Below, piece by piece: positions 51,395 to 62,252 of a stretch of 64,000 nt of DNA (positions are counted from its first letter, which is position 1; each line of letters starts with the position of its first letter). The stretch covers positions 3,844,001 through 3,908,000 of the forward strand of contig JAHQRK010000003.1 in assembly GCA_019828595.1 (NCBI GenBank). The letters are read 5' to 3'. The translations under genes were made by a program, and so were the position numbers. The notes under the pieces are model-generated. The model was not told where the DNA came from. It did not search any database and worked only from the letters and a program-made list of their open reading frames with translations. The stretch is from Aphanomyces cochlioides (taxonomy: Eukaryota > Oomycota > Saprolegniomycetes > Saprolegniales > Verrucalvaceae).

Positions 51395-54300
51395 TCAATG
51401 GTTATTGAATGCTTGGTGGATTTCTTCAGGTATGTCTGTGATGTTCCCTTCACTGTCATAACATTCCACGATAGGAACTGCGTAACGACTTGATTGGGGC
51501 TTTCGAAAGAAGTGAGATGTAGCCGTTTCGTTGTGCGTGGCATGGAAGTCAAAGCTGAGGTCGGCGCGACGTTGTTTTATCTCTTGTTTACGTTCTTCAT
51601 AGTTGGCTTTTGCGACCTCGAGCGCGTCATCGTTGATCCGTCGTTGTCGATGTTTCAATTGAGCTTGAAGCCACTGAATTTGAGCCGCTTGAAGTTCATT
51701 GCGCTGGTCGGTTATCAATCGAGCATGATACTTCTGCAGGAACTTCTTCGTCCGATGTTTCCAACGGGACCACAGTGATCCTGGCTCCTGAGATGCTCTC
51801 AACTCATTGAGGAGTGCATCCGCTTCATTTTTGATGGCTTCTCTTACTTCTGAGATGGTCATCAATTCTTTTGGTAATTTCCAATAGCTCTTCTGGCGCT
51901 TAATTTGGATAGGTTGAAGCTCCACGAAGTGCCAAAGGTGGTCGGTGTCTGCTGTGGGTTCGAAGTATTCCGTTGTACGAACCCAGCTAGATAAGATTGG
52001 ATCCAGCAGAATGTAATCCAGCCGATTGAGTCTTTGAGGTGACGAATAAACCCTTCGTGTAGGATTGTAGCTGCGCCAAGCGTCCACGACATTGAGCTCT
52101 TGGATCCAAGCAAAGCAAGATTGTCGGTGAGTGTGATGATTTGAAACTTCTGACCCCCTGGAATCAAGGTCTCTGTCCATTGGAAGGTTGAAGTCACCCA
52201 AGACGACATGCCTCGAGTTGAGCGGAAAATTTCGCGGCAAGGAATTGAAGAACGCGTCACGTTCATTGTCTTGCACTGGCGCGTATATATTGTGGTAATA
52301 AATCGGATCATCACCCCACATAGAGCTAACCACCATGTAGCGATCCTCGATGTCGTATTGGGTTTCGTGGTGAAGATGTTCGAAACCCGGCACTGTGGCT
52401 TGGAAGACCATCGCAACACCACCTGAGCGGTATTGCTCCACTTGGTCGGAATTTTGTCGATGATCGTTTGAAGCAAGGAAGTACTGGTCTTTGCCAAGAG
52501 CATGCGTCAAGTGGAATTGGAACTTGTCGAATTGCACGATACCAGCAAATTTGGTCTCTTGTAAGCCGACAATGTTGTACCTCGAGATCATGGAATTTAC
52601 AAGTAAGTTTCCACTATCTCTCGATACACCATTGATATTGGCTGTGGCGATAGATAACTTGGATAGCGAAGAGTTTGGAAAGGATGGTTGCGTTGAGTTT
52701 GTTGGTGGATTGTTTGGGTGTGTTTGTGGTTGACCTTGCACAACAGCCGCGAGGACTTTAGTACAAGAGGGATGTGGGCGCTGCAGACGGGTATTGTCCT
52801 GGCTGACGAATGCCGTTGACGAGTTGTTTGTAGGTTGATATGCGTCCAGGCTGAGTTGCCAGATCCACGAAGTCATTTCCGTTTTGCACAAGTGGTGCAA
52901 TTCCTCTGCGAATTGTTGTCCAAACGACGATTTCAACAGCGCCCAGAGCGTATTCGATGCAAGCATCCTTACATGCTTGGTTGGGAGCCACTCAACGGGT
53001 TGGCGTGTGAGGTAAAGTAGCCAAATGTCATTCTTGAAGACTAACGGTGCTTGGACAGAGAGCCATAACTCGAATGCTGAGAGGGCGTCTTCGACGTGCT
53101 CAGATGAAAAGGCTGGATGGTTTGCGGCGTCCTTGAAGAACTCGGGAGAGTTTGAGATTTCTTCAAGTCGTGACCACCGTGGGTGTTCCTGGAACGTAAA
53201 TTTGAACCCGTTGGTGAATGAATCCACTAAAGGAAGTTGAGTCGCGGCAATCCATCGATGCCAGGTATGCATTCGGACGACTTTGGAGTATTCATGGTAC
53301 GAATTGATAGCGAGTTTGGTGAGCACGACGTTCATGCTTTGAGGTTGCGTGTGGATTATCTTCCACAAAGAGTCGACATTGCACCGTCGGATCGAATCGA
53401 CTACATCAAGTTCTGTTCCTGAGTAGTCTGTGGTTGCGATGACTTGAGTGTGTTGCTCGAAGGAGGTTCCGTCTTCAGCACTTTGTTGCAGGACATTCAT
53501 GAACTCTTCCATGGTAAGGTTGTCTGGATGCCAGTCGAGTTTGTTGCTAACGACGTGTTGCTTCTTGACGTAGGCAGACTTCATGGCCGCTACGTCGGTG
53601 GGGAGTTTGTTGACTTTTGGTATGTACACTCGAGTTGAAACATCTTGATGTATTTCAAGTGTGCGTGTGCTGGCCTCGATTTGATTGAGGACATCGAAGA
53701 AGTTGTCGGATGCCCACGACTTGACAGTCGGCGATGACTGCTGAACTGCCGTTCTCTTCTTGCGTCGTGGTGCTTCAAATCCGTCTTCTTCGCCGGTCTG
53801 ACTTGTGTTTCTCTTGGTAGATTTGGCATCGACTTCCATCTCTTCTCCCTTATCAGCGTTGCGGCCATCAAGGGAGGAGGTGCTGTCGTTCGTTTGTTGA
53901 TTGGGATCATTATTGGATTCCTCGACTTCCATTTCCTCGGCTTGTTCCTCCTGCTGAGGTTCTTCCGTTTGGTTGGAGCCTTGGTGCAACTCCTCGACTT
54001 CCATTTCCGTACGTTGGCTTGACTTTTCGTAGTCTTTGACGAAGACATTGTAGGTTACGCCGTCCATGCGCAATTGATCGGTGGCGTGTCCGTTAACAAT
54101 GAGTTGATTAGGAGCGGTTGACTCCAAGAAGTAAACCCTCCACACATTCGACTGGCACGTGATATTGGGTAAATGTTGACGGTACGCTTGAAAGACTGGT
54201 TTTGTCTTGAGTCGCTTCAATAGGCGAAACAGTTTGTCCGTATCAAAGTTGAAACGGATACCAACAATATCCATGAAGTAAAGTGCATCCATTGGGTCTT

Positions 54301-55273
54301 TTGGCGCTTTTGATCCTCCCGAGAAGTGACGCGGCGTCTTGTTGGTTGTGGCTGTCGAGAATGGGTACGACTTGCCATAGATGGAGATCTCTTGACCTTC
54401 CAATTCAGAGCGAACGAATGGCGACGTGATAGACACCACGATATCACCATCGCGTGCCTTGTTGAGTTGAACAAACTCGAGCAAGAGGTGAGCCCAAGAA
54501 GCCTGGGCGTTCTCCTTGAAGATTGCGGCAATGAGTTTCTCATTGGAGAACTCGCGGTCTTTGAAAGCGTCGCCCGTTTTGATCCACACTGTGGCGGTAG
54601 CTGTTTTTGGTTTCGAAGGTGTGGCGTCTGAAATGACTTGTAGGACTTCATCCTCGTCAGCTTCTTCGTTGCGAGCAAGTTGCATCAACTTGTCGAGATA
54701 CTCGGTCGTCGGGCGGGTCAAGACGGTCTTCACCCGCTCCGTAGTAGGTTTCCCTACCCCTTTGCGTAACAAATCCGCATAGGTCAATTTTTGAGGTGCT
54801 GGTTGCACGACACGTGGCGGAGTTCCTTCGGGGTCCGAGAGGTCGACATGGAGTCGAGTGCCAGGTGCGTTGTTCGAAGGAGTTGGTGGTGATGTTTCTT
54901 CATTAGGTGGCGAGTCATTTGAGCCAGGAGCGCTCATTGCGGCTTCAGCAGCGCGAGCGAGCGGCGCATCGTCTCGGTTGTGAGACTCGGCGGTTGGCTC
55001 GGGACTTGGAACGTTTCGAGCGTTCGAGTCGGTGGAAGGTTCCAGTGATTCACGACACTCGTTTGGAGGCTGCGACAAGTGATCAGCATCCTCACGAGAG
55101 TCCAAAGAGGTGCTCGCGACGAGCGGTGGTTCGGTCATCGGCGCATCGACAAGAGGTGCAAAGGACGAGGTTTCATCGTGGTGATTGTTTTCATTAGGCA
55201 TGCGACCATAAGAATCTTCAAAGACGCGAGCGCTGGGAGCATTGGCGGTAGCTGACGTGGCGGTGGACGACAT
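51395..55273 (-). CDS. family B ORF1-endonuclease fusion (1292 aa)
   Basis: One uninterrupted frame from the ATG at 55273 joins ORF1 (residues 1 to about 860) to the APE endonuclease (about 870-1150: T-A-N-I-N-G-V, L-Q-E-T-K, N-I-Y-A-P, L-G-D-F-N, R-L-D-Y-I, T-D-H). It shows that the break in B1 near 33705 is a mutation. The frame ends with TGA at the conserved H-W position, and RT follows in the same frame three codons later. The ancestral element therefore probably encoded ORF1, endonuclease and RT as one polyprotein. Confidence 0.85.
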   Translation of the reverse strand: MSSTATSATANAPSARVFEDSYGRMPNENNHHDETSSFAPLVDAPMTEPPLVASTSLDSREDADHLSQPPNECRESLEPSTDSNARNVPSPEPTAESHNRDDAPLARAAEAAMSAPGSNDSPPNEETSPPTPSNNAPGTRLHVDLSDPEGTPPRVVQPAPQKLTYADLLRKGVGKPTTERVKTVLTRPTTEYLDKLMQLARNEEADEDEVLQVISDATPSKPKTATATVWIKTGDAFKDREFSNEKLIAAIFKENAQASWAHLLLEFVQLNKARDGDIVVSITSPFVRSELEGQEISIYGKSYPFSTATTNKTPRHFSGGSKAPKDPMDALYFMDIVGIRFNFDTDKLFRLLKRLKTKPVFQAYRQHLPNITCQSNVWRVYFLESTAPNQLIVNGHATDQLRMDGVTYNVFVKDYEKSSQRTEMEVEELHQGSNQTEEPQQEEQAEEMEVEESNNDPNQQTNDSTSSLDGRNADKGEEMEVDAKSTKRNTSQTGEEDGFEAPRRKKRTAVQQSSPTVKSWASDNFFDVLNQIEASTRTLEIHQDVSTRVYIPKVNKLPTDVAAMKSAYVKKQHVVSNKLDWHPDNLTMEEFMNVLQQSAEDGTSFEQHTQVIATTDYSGTELDVVDSIRRCNVDSLWKIIHTQPQSMNVVLTKLAINSYHEYSKVVRMHTWHRWIAATQLPLVDSFTNGFKFTFQEHPRWSRLEEISNSPEFFKDAANHPAFSSEHVEDALSAFELWLSVQAPLVFKNDIWLLYLTRQPVEWLPTKHVRMLASNTLWALLKSSFGQQFAEELHHLCKTEMTSWIWQLSLDAYQPTNNSSTAFVSQDNTRLQRPHPSCTKVLAAVVQGQPQTHPNNPPTNSTQPSFPNSSLSKLSIATANINGVSRDSGNLLVNSMISRYNIVGLQETKFAGIVQFDKFQFHLTHALGKDQYFLASNDHRQNSDQVEQYRSGGVAMVFQATVPGFEHLHHETQYDIEDRYMVVSSMWGDDPIYYHNIYAPVQDNERDAFFNSLPRNFPLNSRHVVLGDFNLPMDRDLDSRGSEVSNHHTHRQSCFAWIQELNVVDAWRSYNPTRRVYSSPQRLNRLDYILLDPILSSWVRTTEYFEPTADTDHLWHFVELQPIQIKRQKSYWKLPKELMTISEVREAIKNEADALLNELRASQEPGSLWSRWKHRTKKFLQKYHARLITDQRNELQAAQIQWLQAQLKHRQRRINDDALEVAKANYEERKQEIKQRRADLSFDFHATHNETATSHFFRKPQSSRYAVPIVECYDSEGNITDIPEEIHQAFNNH

Positions 55274-55355
55274 ACTTCACTTCACTTGGGAGGCGGGAGG
55301 GGTACCTTACTTGAACTGACTACTGACTTGAGTGGTTGACGACAAAAGTAAAAGT

Positions 55356-55369
55356 TCCTCTATAGCTCA
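55356..55369 (+). repeat. target-site duplication between B2 and C2
   Basis: TCCTCTATAGCTCA, equivalent to 36299-36312. Confidence 0.9.
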
Positions 55370-55967
55370 CTGCAATGGGGAGGTATATTAATAGACTTTC
55401 AATATCTACTAATACTAATATTGCCTACTAACGGCTCATCCCACTTCCAAATGCTTCAGCAGATTTTCTACTTTGGGCTTTGGAGTACAGCGATTTTTGA
55501 CTTGTTGAATAAATACTTGGGGCTGAAGGTTGGAGCGCGAGCAAAGTCGGGTACTTGGCTACCAGTGGGCGATAGACAGGTTGTCTATGCAAAGTATTGA
55601 TTGCTGAAATTGCTTCCACTCGTTGAGGGCTGTCAACTTCTTGGAGGCGAAGCCATCTGCGGATCGATGCATGCCATCGGATGAAGCTGACTTCTTGCCA
55701 AATTTCTGGCGGAGGCGGCTCCTTCGATTCGAACTTGGCGGCGTTGTGCGTTGTCCAAATATAGTGAAGGTTGGAAGCACACAGAAGAGCCCAGAGCACA
55801 AACAGTATGTCTTGAAGCTGGCTACCGCGTTCGTTGACTTGAAAGCGGTCGATGTTGGTGATGGCAGTCCAATCGAAATTGACACCGAAGCATCGCCAAG
55901 CGGTCGCGTGAAAACGCCAAAGGGGATACACGCGAGAGCAGGTGTGGAAGGCGTGGTGTTGGTTCTT
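55370..55967 (-). mobile_element. LINE family C, copy 2 (5' truncated, 598 bp)
   Basis: Contains the last about 180 codons of ORF2 (55428-55967) and the tail. It has the same 15-nt deletion as C3. It occupies the position that full-length C1 has beside B1, but with a different truncation point, so it is a separate insertion. Confidence 0.9.
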
Positions 55968-56040
55968 TCCTCTATAGCTCAGTTGGTAGAGCGTACGGCT
56001 GTTAACCGTAAGGTCGCAGGTTCGAACCCTGCTGGAGGAG
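55968..56040 (+). tRNA. trnN: tRNA-Asn(GTT) 6
   Basis: Perfect cloverleaf with TTTT terminator runs after it. It carries the stack C2, then B2. Confidence 0.95.
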
Positions 56041-56992
56041 TTCTTTTCTCTCTTTTGCATATCCATAACTGATCACCAATACAAATACTGACGTGTAGAT
56101 TCTCGGCATGTCTTCTTCGAGTCAACAAATGCGTAAATAAGAAGACTATGTCACGCCAATCCAATACCAGTCCTTTATCTCCAATATGATGTGGAATGGC
56201 CTCAAAATTGCTGCTCATCAACTAGTGCGCAAGTCATTGCAGAATACATAAGAGAAACTCCAATGAGCGATTCTCTGACAGCAACAGATGTGCGCCACGC
56301 TAACTTGACTTGTATTGGACTTGAGGAGAGATCACTCATATGGTGTCTTTTAGACTTTGTCAACTGATATCTTAGACAACGGATCACGGTCGTCAAGAGC
56401 GACCTAGAGACAAGTATTCCATTGACTTGGTTTGAAATATCATAGCACATGGATGTACTCACTCCATTACCTTGTTCTTTGCATAGAATGTGATCGTCTC
56501 CAATGTGGACTGTGTCAAATTTCGGTGGTATACATGGACATATTTTCACGACGTTAACATCGATCGAAATCAATCCATATACCGCATCTCAAGACCACAA
56601 TCGTAACATTCCTACCTTTTTATGCAGCTTGCTGCCAAACATATTCTGGAGAAAGTTCTGTCGCATATGTGTGTGATATTGCTGTTATGCATCCGTGTGA
56701 ATCGTTTCTTGGCTTGTCGACTGACAGCGCCAACAAAGCAGAAATGACACAGACTTGAAATAGTTGTGTAGATAGTCTCAATTACAGTATTGAGATATTT
56801 ACAAACACGACAAATGATATCATTAAAAGGTGCACAGCAGAATAAAACGTGTCCATTCTTTCCTCGCGTCTTAATCAAAGATGTCAGAAGCTACTCATTC
56901 TATAGACTTGATGTGAAAGCTATTGCGAGTTGGATGTGTTTGTTGCGATCACGTCGATAAGTTGGAAGGGATATGCAAAAGAGAGAAAAGAA
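56041..56992. repeat. convergent tRNA spacer, copy 4 (952 bp)
   Basis: Same length as copy 2. Internal variants agree with copy 3, while its right end agrees with copy 2. Confidence 0.9.
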
Positions 56993-57065
56993 CTCCACCA
57001 GCAGGGTTCGAACCTGCGACCTTACGGTTAACAGCCGTACGCTCTACCAACTGAGCTATAGAGGA
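56993..57065 (-). tRNA. trnN: tRNA-Asn(GTT) 7
   Basis: Same acceptor variant as tRNA 3 (CTCCACC at the 3' end, a T-T mismatch at pair 4). It carries a three-element stack (A3, C4, C5). Confidence 0.92.
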
Positions 57066-57285
57066 ATACCCCCTGGGTCAGATGCCAAGAGTCAGTTTTA
57101 TCCGACATATTCGCCGTGTTAGCTTACAAACACCGAAGAAATCGAAGTCCCAACGTCGAAGCGAATCAAGAAAACGAAAAGCCAAATTGATTACCAATTC
57201 AGCCTAGCAGTTGGAAATGGGATGAGCCTTCGGGCAATATTAGTTTGTAGTTTACATTAACTACAAATAGACTCCCCATTGACAT
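57066..57285 (+). mobile_element. LINE family A, copy 3 (5' truncated, 220 bp)
   Basis: Only the last about 46 codons of the chromodomain/protease ORF (57066-57207) and the 3' tail remain. One or two differences from A1. It is the youngest member of the stack on tRNA 7. Confidence 0.9.
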
Positions 57286-57299
57286 TGAGCTATAGAGGA
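57286..57299 (-). repeat. target-site duplication between A3 and C4
   Basis: TGAGCTATAGAGGA, left when A3 inserted into the tRNA regenerated by C4. Confidence 0.9.
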
Positions 57300-59183
57300 A
57301 TGATTTTCAAGTCCAGCAACTGAGCGACAAGTTTCTGGCTGCGTTTCAAACGTGGGGAAGTCGTGCGCGAACCATCCAAGGCCGCAAACTCATCGTATCG
57401 ACCATGTTGTTGTCGTTGTTATGGCATGTCACGGCTGCAGTGTATGTGCCTCCAACGATGGTTGCCGTTTGGCAAAGAATGGTCAACAAGTACATCCTTG
57501 GTCGGAAGACGCAAATCACCGACCATCATCGCTCAACTATTTGCCGCAAGTGGCAGTTCGATCAAAAACTCGGCCTCGGTATTCCTCATGTGGCTTCGAA
57601 GCTTCGGACTCAGCGACTGCTGCGGCTCCAACTCTTGATGCAGCCCAATTCACCCAACACATTTGCCCCATGGAAGTTGCTTGTCAAGAGACAATTTTCC
57701 CGTGTCATGAACAAGCTGTATCGCGACACCCACCCGTTCGACTTTCTCACGTACTTCCCCAACCACAGCTCCAAGTGGTTGTTTTTGTGGGAGCTGCATC
57801 CTCTTTGGCACGACATTTGGCATCAATGGGCCGCCACACCTATGGCCAAGCGAACCGCTTCGCCACCAAGCCTCGAAGAACTTTTGAACCTCCCCGTGTG
57901 GCTGACATCCTACCCCGCTCTGCAAGTTGGTCCTGCGGGTGCTACATCAAATGTCGTGAAGACTGCTCTGTGTCGTCGATGGTGTAGACATGCGTCTCAA
58001 AACGGTTTCCACTGCCTCAAAGACTTCTTGACACGGCAAGGGACATGGCCTACAAGAGCTGCGTTTATTGATCGACTGTCATCCAACAACCGTGCGGCAC
58101 AAGTGACGTTACAAGCGAACGGCGCGATGGGATTTGCAGCACCCGAACGTGCTGGTCAAGTTTATAGCCACCTCACCAAGATATTCGACCAAGTCCTCCG
58201 CACGTCTGGCGTTCGAACTGGAACTGCTTTGACCGATATCGATACAACAAGTCACCCTTTCAAGGCACTTTTCAAAGATCAATTGCTATCCTTCGAGCGT
58301 TGGCCCAAGCGACTCGTATCACGTTTGGCGCATCACGCCCCTTCGGATGGAAAACCGCACCCAGTGGCGACATCGTCCCGCGTCGAGCAACAAGATATTG
58401 CGACCTACGTGCGACTCATCCGCAAAACATGCCGTTGGCCGCCTCCCCTCCATGGCGACGTTTGGTTTCGACTGTTGTTCAACATGCTGCCTGTCAACTC
58501 GCGCTTGTTCTACTTGCAACCTCAGCAGCCAGACGTAATTTGCTGTGTCTATACCAATTGCGACGCACCGGAGAACCAACACCACGCCTTCCACACCTGC
58601 TCTCGCGTGTATCCCCTTTGGCGTTTTCACGCGACCGCTTGGCGATGCTTCGGTGTCAATTTCGATTGGACTGCCATCACCAACATCGACCGCTTTCAAG
58701 TCAACGAACGCGGTAGCCAGCTTCAAGACATACTGTTTGTGCTCTGGGCTCTTCTGTGTGCTTCCAACCTTCACTATATTTGGACAACGCACAACGCCGC
58801 CAAGTTCGAATCGAAGGAGCCGCCTCCGCCAGAAATTTGGCAAAAAGTCAGCTTCATCCGATGGCATGCATCGATCCGCAGATGGCTTCGCCTCCAAGAA
58901 GTTGACAGCCCTCAACGAGTGGAAGCAATTTCAGCAATCAATACTTTGCATAGACAACCTGTCTATCGCCCACTGGTAGCCAAGTACCCGACTTTGCTCG
59001 CGCTCCAACCTTCAGCCCCAAATTAACAAGCCCCAAGTATTTATTCAACAAGTCAAAAATCGCTGTACTCCAAAGCCCAAAGTAGAAAATCTGCTGAAGC
59101 ATTTGGAAGTGGGATGAGCCGTTAGTAGGCAATATTAGTATTAGTAGATATTGAAAGTCTATTAATATACCTCCCCATTGCAG
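57300..59183 (+). mobile_element. LINE family C, copy 4 (5' truncated, 1884 bp)
   Basis: Starts in the RT thumb region and runs to the normal 3' tail. It keeps the undeleted stop region, as C1 does. Confidence 0.9.
57302..59026 (+). pseudogene. family C ORF2 C-terminal part
   Basis: An open frame of 574 codons equal to the C-terminal part of ORF2: D-F-Q-V-Q-Q-L at the truncation point, the thumb, the connection region and the zinc knuckle C-C-V-Y-T-N-C ... H-T-C. The RT catalytic site and endonuclease are missing, so it cannot act alone. Very few substitutions from C1 (for example N to S near the start and E to K near 58844) indicate a recent insertion. Confidence 0.9.
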
Positions 59184-59197
59184 TGAGCTATAGAGGA
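59184..59197 (-). repeat. target-site duplication between C4 and C5
   Basis: TGAGCTATAGAGGA between the tail of C4 and the 5' end of C5. Confidence 0.9.
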
Positions 59198-59249
59198 AGT
59201 TTCCAATTTGCCAGCTACCCCGCAGTACCACTCTACGCTATCTGACAAT

Positions 59250-62200
59250 ATGGTTGCTACCCGCTCGACCAACCCTCGTGCCCCATCTTGCTCCTCCGCG
59301 TTCTCTCCCTCGGCGTCCAGCCCCAGCGATATGGACGTCATCGTCGTTGCTGACCCATCCCCAAGCGATACCGACATGGCGTCGTCGTTGGAAGAGGACG
59401 TCGACGATGCTTCCAACGCTTCGCATCATGACGCGTCTACGAATCCGCTCCCTACTCCAACGCGCGTTCCGTTTCCACGTCAACGTGCAACCCCTTCGAA
59501 ACCGCGCCGTTTTGAACCCTTGCCTGTGACTCGCTCGACGAAGGCTTGCGATCCCGCGAATGATCCAACGACCTCTGACACTTGCGACGAAGCCTGGCAA
59601 GACGGCGTTCCAACCTCGGAAGATGTGCTCATGACGTCAACGACCTTGCCCGAAGAATCTCCATCAACCACGTCCATCGTGAGTGATGGTGGCTTGCCTG
59701 GCAAGACTCCGTTGGGTTCTGTTCCTTTCGAGAATGTTCTCTCGACGAGTGATAGTGGCTTCTCGAAGACTCGCTCGCTCAAAGCACCGACGTCAACATG
59801 ACGACAGGTCAAGGAAGATTCGAGAACAGTCCATCCCTGAGTGAAGGTCCCTTCTCGAAAATCCCCCGAGCGACAAGTCCACTCTGGCGACAGGTCAAGA
59901 TCCCATCGAGACTAGTCGCTCCATGAGTGATGGTCTCTTCTCGAAGAATCATCGGGCAAGATCTGGAACAATCGCGAACAACCCTGTGGCCAGTGTTGGT
60001 CATGGGAATACTCAAGACCAAGTCACCCATGGAAGCTTCTCGAAGTCCAACGCGAGTGAAGGTCAAACGTGTGACTCTGTCCACCATGGGACAGGGTCCG
60101 GACAAGACCAAGCCTCTGACGCACGCTTGAGTGTTGGTCTGACGCACGACTCGGACTCTCACTCAGTCCGCCAGCCATCGTCTCAGGCTTCACCCGGATC
60201 GCATTTGGAAAACATTTCTCAATCTGGCGGAGCCCAGACACCTGGCCGTGGCCAACCCAACAACCGCCAGGCCCCCAACGACGTATGGGCCTTCCAAGCG
60301 CAACAGCGGTCTCAGTCTGCCAAGGCCATCAAGACCAAGGACGTTGCTCCTTACCAGCCCACGATGGAGGAACTCGAACCCCTCCTTCGCAAGCGTGCTG
60401 CTGGAACCCTCACGTTTGAAGACACCCTCCCGATCCAGAAGCACTCGGCGCGCGGCATCGTCGGCTGGTTGCAGATGCCCACGGGTGCACACACGAAGAC
60501 CATCGATGTTTCAGCTGCCATGGCATCGATCCTTTTCGACACCAAGCCCTCGGCCTCGACACTGCGATTGCTGACATTGTGAGATGCGAGAAGGACATCC
60601 CGAAGCGCATGCTCAAGTGGGGTGTTGCCTCTCACGAAGCGATGACGAAGCTGCGAGGCATCGCGTTTAAGATTCAAGTCGCTCGAGATGGCTCGTCCCA
60701 ACACTTCACGATGAACGTTCCGCACGTCCTCGGCGGATTTTTCATGGACATCCCTCAAGGCCTTCAAGATCAAGACGAAGAGCACCTGATCTTCGACGTC
60801 ATGACCAAGTTGGAGCCACGCTTCCTGTGGGGCTCCTACCCCAACGTTTCCTCTTCAAGCGGTATGGCGAGCTCTCGGTACCGCCTTTACTTTGAAGGAA
60901 CCTCCGTACCAACGACCATGCAGCGCGACGGCCGTCTCGTCGAAGAAATTCTTTTCAAGGGCCGTTGTCTCCGCGTGTACGGTCAAGGGTGGTATTTTCG
61001 TGACAAGAACTTGGTTCGTTTGGACCTTGATGCAACGTCCCGCCAATATGGATTGAACAAGCCAGCTCCCAGCCCAACCAACCCGCCTTCTTCGACTCCC
61101 AAGGCGCCAAAACGTCGGAAAACTGCGCAAGCCAACCCTCCGCAGTGGACTGGCGTCAAGGCGTCGAGAGGCAAGCGCAAGAAGACGCAACAGCAAGTGG
61201 ATTCCCCCGAGCATGGCCGCTCTTGGATTTCGCCCAACATGTTTGAAGCCCTCGACGAACGTGTGTGTGTCAACCCCGAGGAACACGTTGCTCAGTTTGG
61301 CGATTACAAGATCTCAACGATTGTACCCAAGCTGGACGTCTCGGATGACCCTCCCCACCTCCCTACGTCCGGTCAATTTGTCGGCGGCACCAAGATCCAA
61401 GATGGCGTTCCCAAGCGCGTAGAAATGTCTCTTGACGAAATTCTCGCCGAACTACAAGACCTCGACACCAAGACAGCCAAAGTTCCATTGCATCTCTCAA
61501 CCCAAGTCGAAGATGCAGTGACCAACAGCTCGTTCAACCTTGCCCAACTCATCAACGACGGCCGCGTCGACATGCTGTGTAGCCATCTCGAGCGTTCCCC
61601 GATTGAATTTGGCTTGCAACTGCACCGACTTTTTGATGAAGACCGTGCGTGCTTTGAGTACTTTGTGAGACAACGCCTCCTCCATCGGTGGCTTCGAGCG
61701 ACTTGGGGTGGAGACAAACCGTTCTCCCAGCTGTACTCATTGACGTGGGGTGTGCGTATGACCCGCGAGCACGTTCAAGCCATCTTCAGCAACATCGAGC
61801 TATTCAAGAACATCGACTTCATCGATACTACCATTGACGGCGACGAGATTTCCCTCCACCGCGGCGACCTGGAAGAAGTGTTGGCTGTGGCAGAAGTTCT
61901 CTTGGCCATTCATGCTCCAACGTACTACAACAGTGATGCTGCGATCGTGGCCTCTACCAAGTACCCGGTCACTGCACTGGCTTCTCATTTGGGCTCCCGC
62001 TGTTTGTCGGGCGTATCGCTATCTGCCATATTGCTTGACACGAGCTTCGGCCTCTTGATTTGGAATATCATGGAAACGTTGTATGCCGGCGAAGACGAGA
62101 AGTCGCGATACGTCTTGACCACGATCCTGGAATTCCATGAGGCTGGCTCCCTGGACCCCACCTTCGACAACCAAGTGATGTTCCAACCCGACACTCAGAC

Positions 62201-62252
62201 ACTCATGCTGGGAGATGTTGCGAACGCAACGTCTGTCGCGTTCCGTGGCTAA
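59250..62252 (+). pseudogene. family C ORF1, three frameshifts
   Basis: Same protein as at 40587-43586, broken by an extra A near 59783, a 1-bp deletion near 59860 and another near 60541. Open pieces are 59250-59801, 59923-60582 and 60579-62252. The repeats with S-x-G-x-F-S-K and the basic stretch are still readable. It ends 38 nt inside ORF2 as in C1. Confidence 0.88.

Larger units (their letters stand above)
46406..55355 (-). mobile_element. LINE family B, copy 2 (8950 bp)
   Basis: Twin of B1 in sequence and context: the same neighbouring spacer, the same hairpin (46416-46440), minisatellite, in-frame TGA and adjacent family C element. About eight small differences were seen, including 1-bp deletions near 46775, 49275 and 51278. 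Confidence 0.9.
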
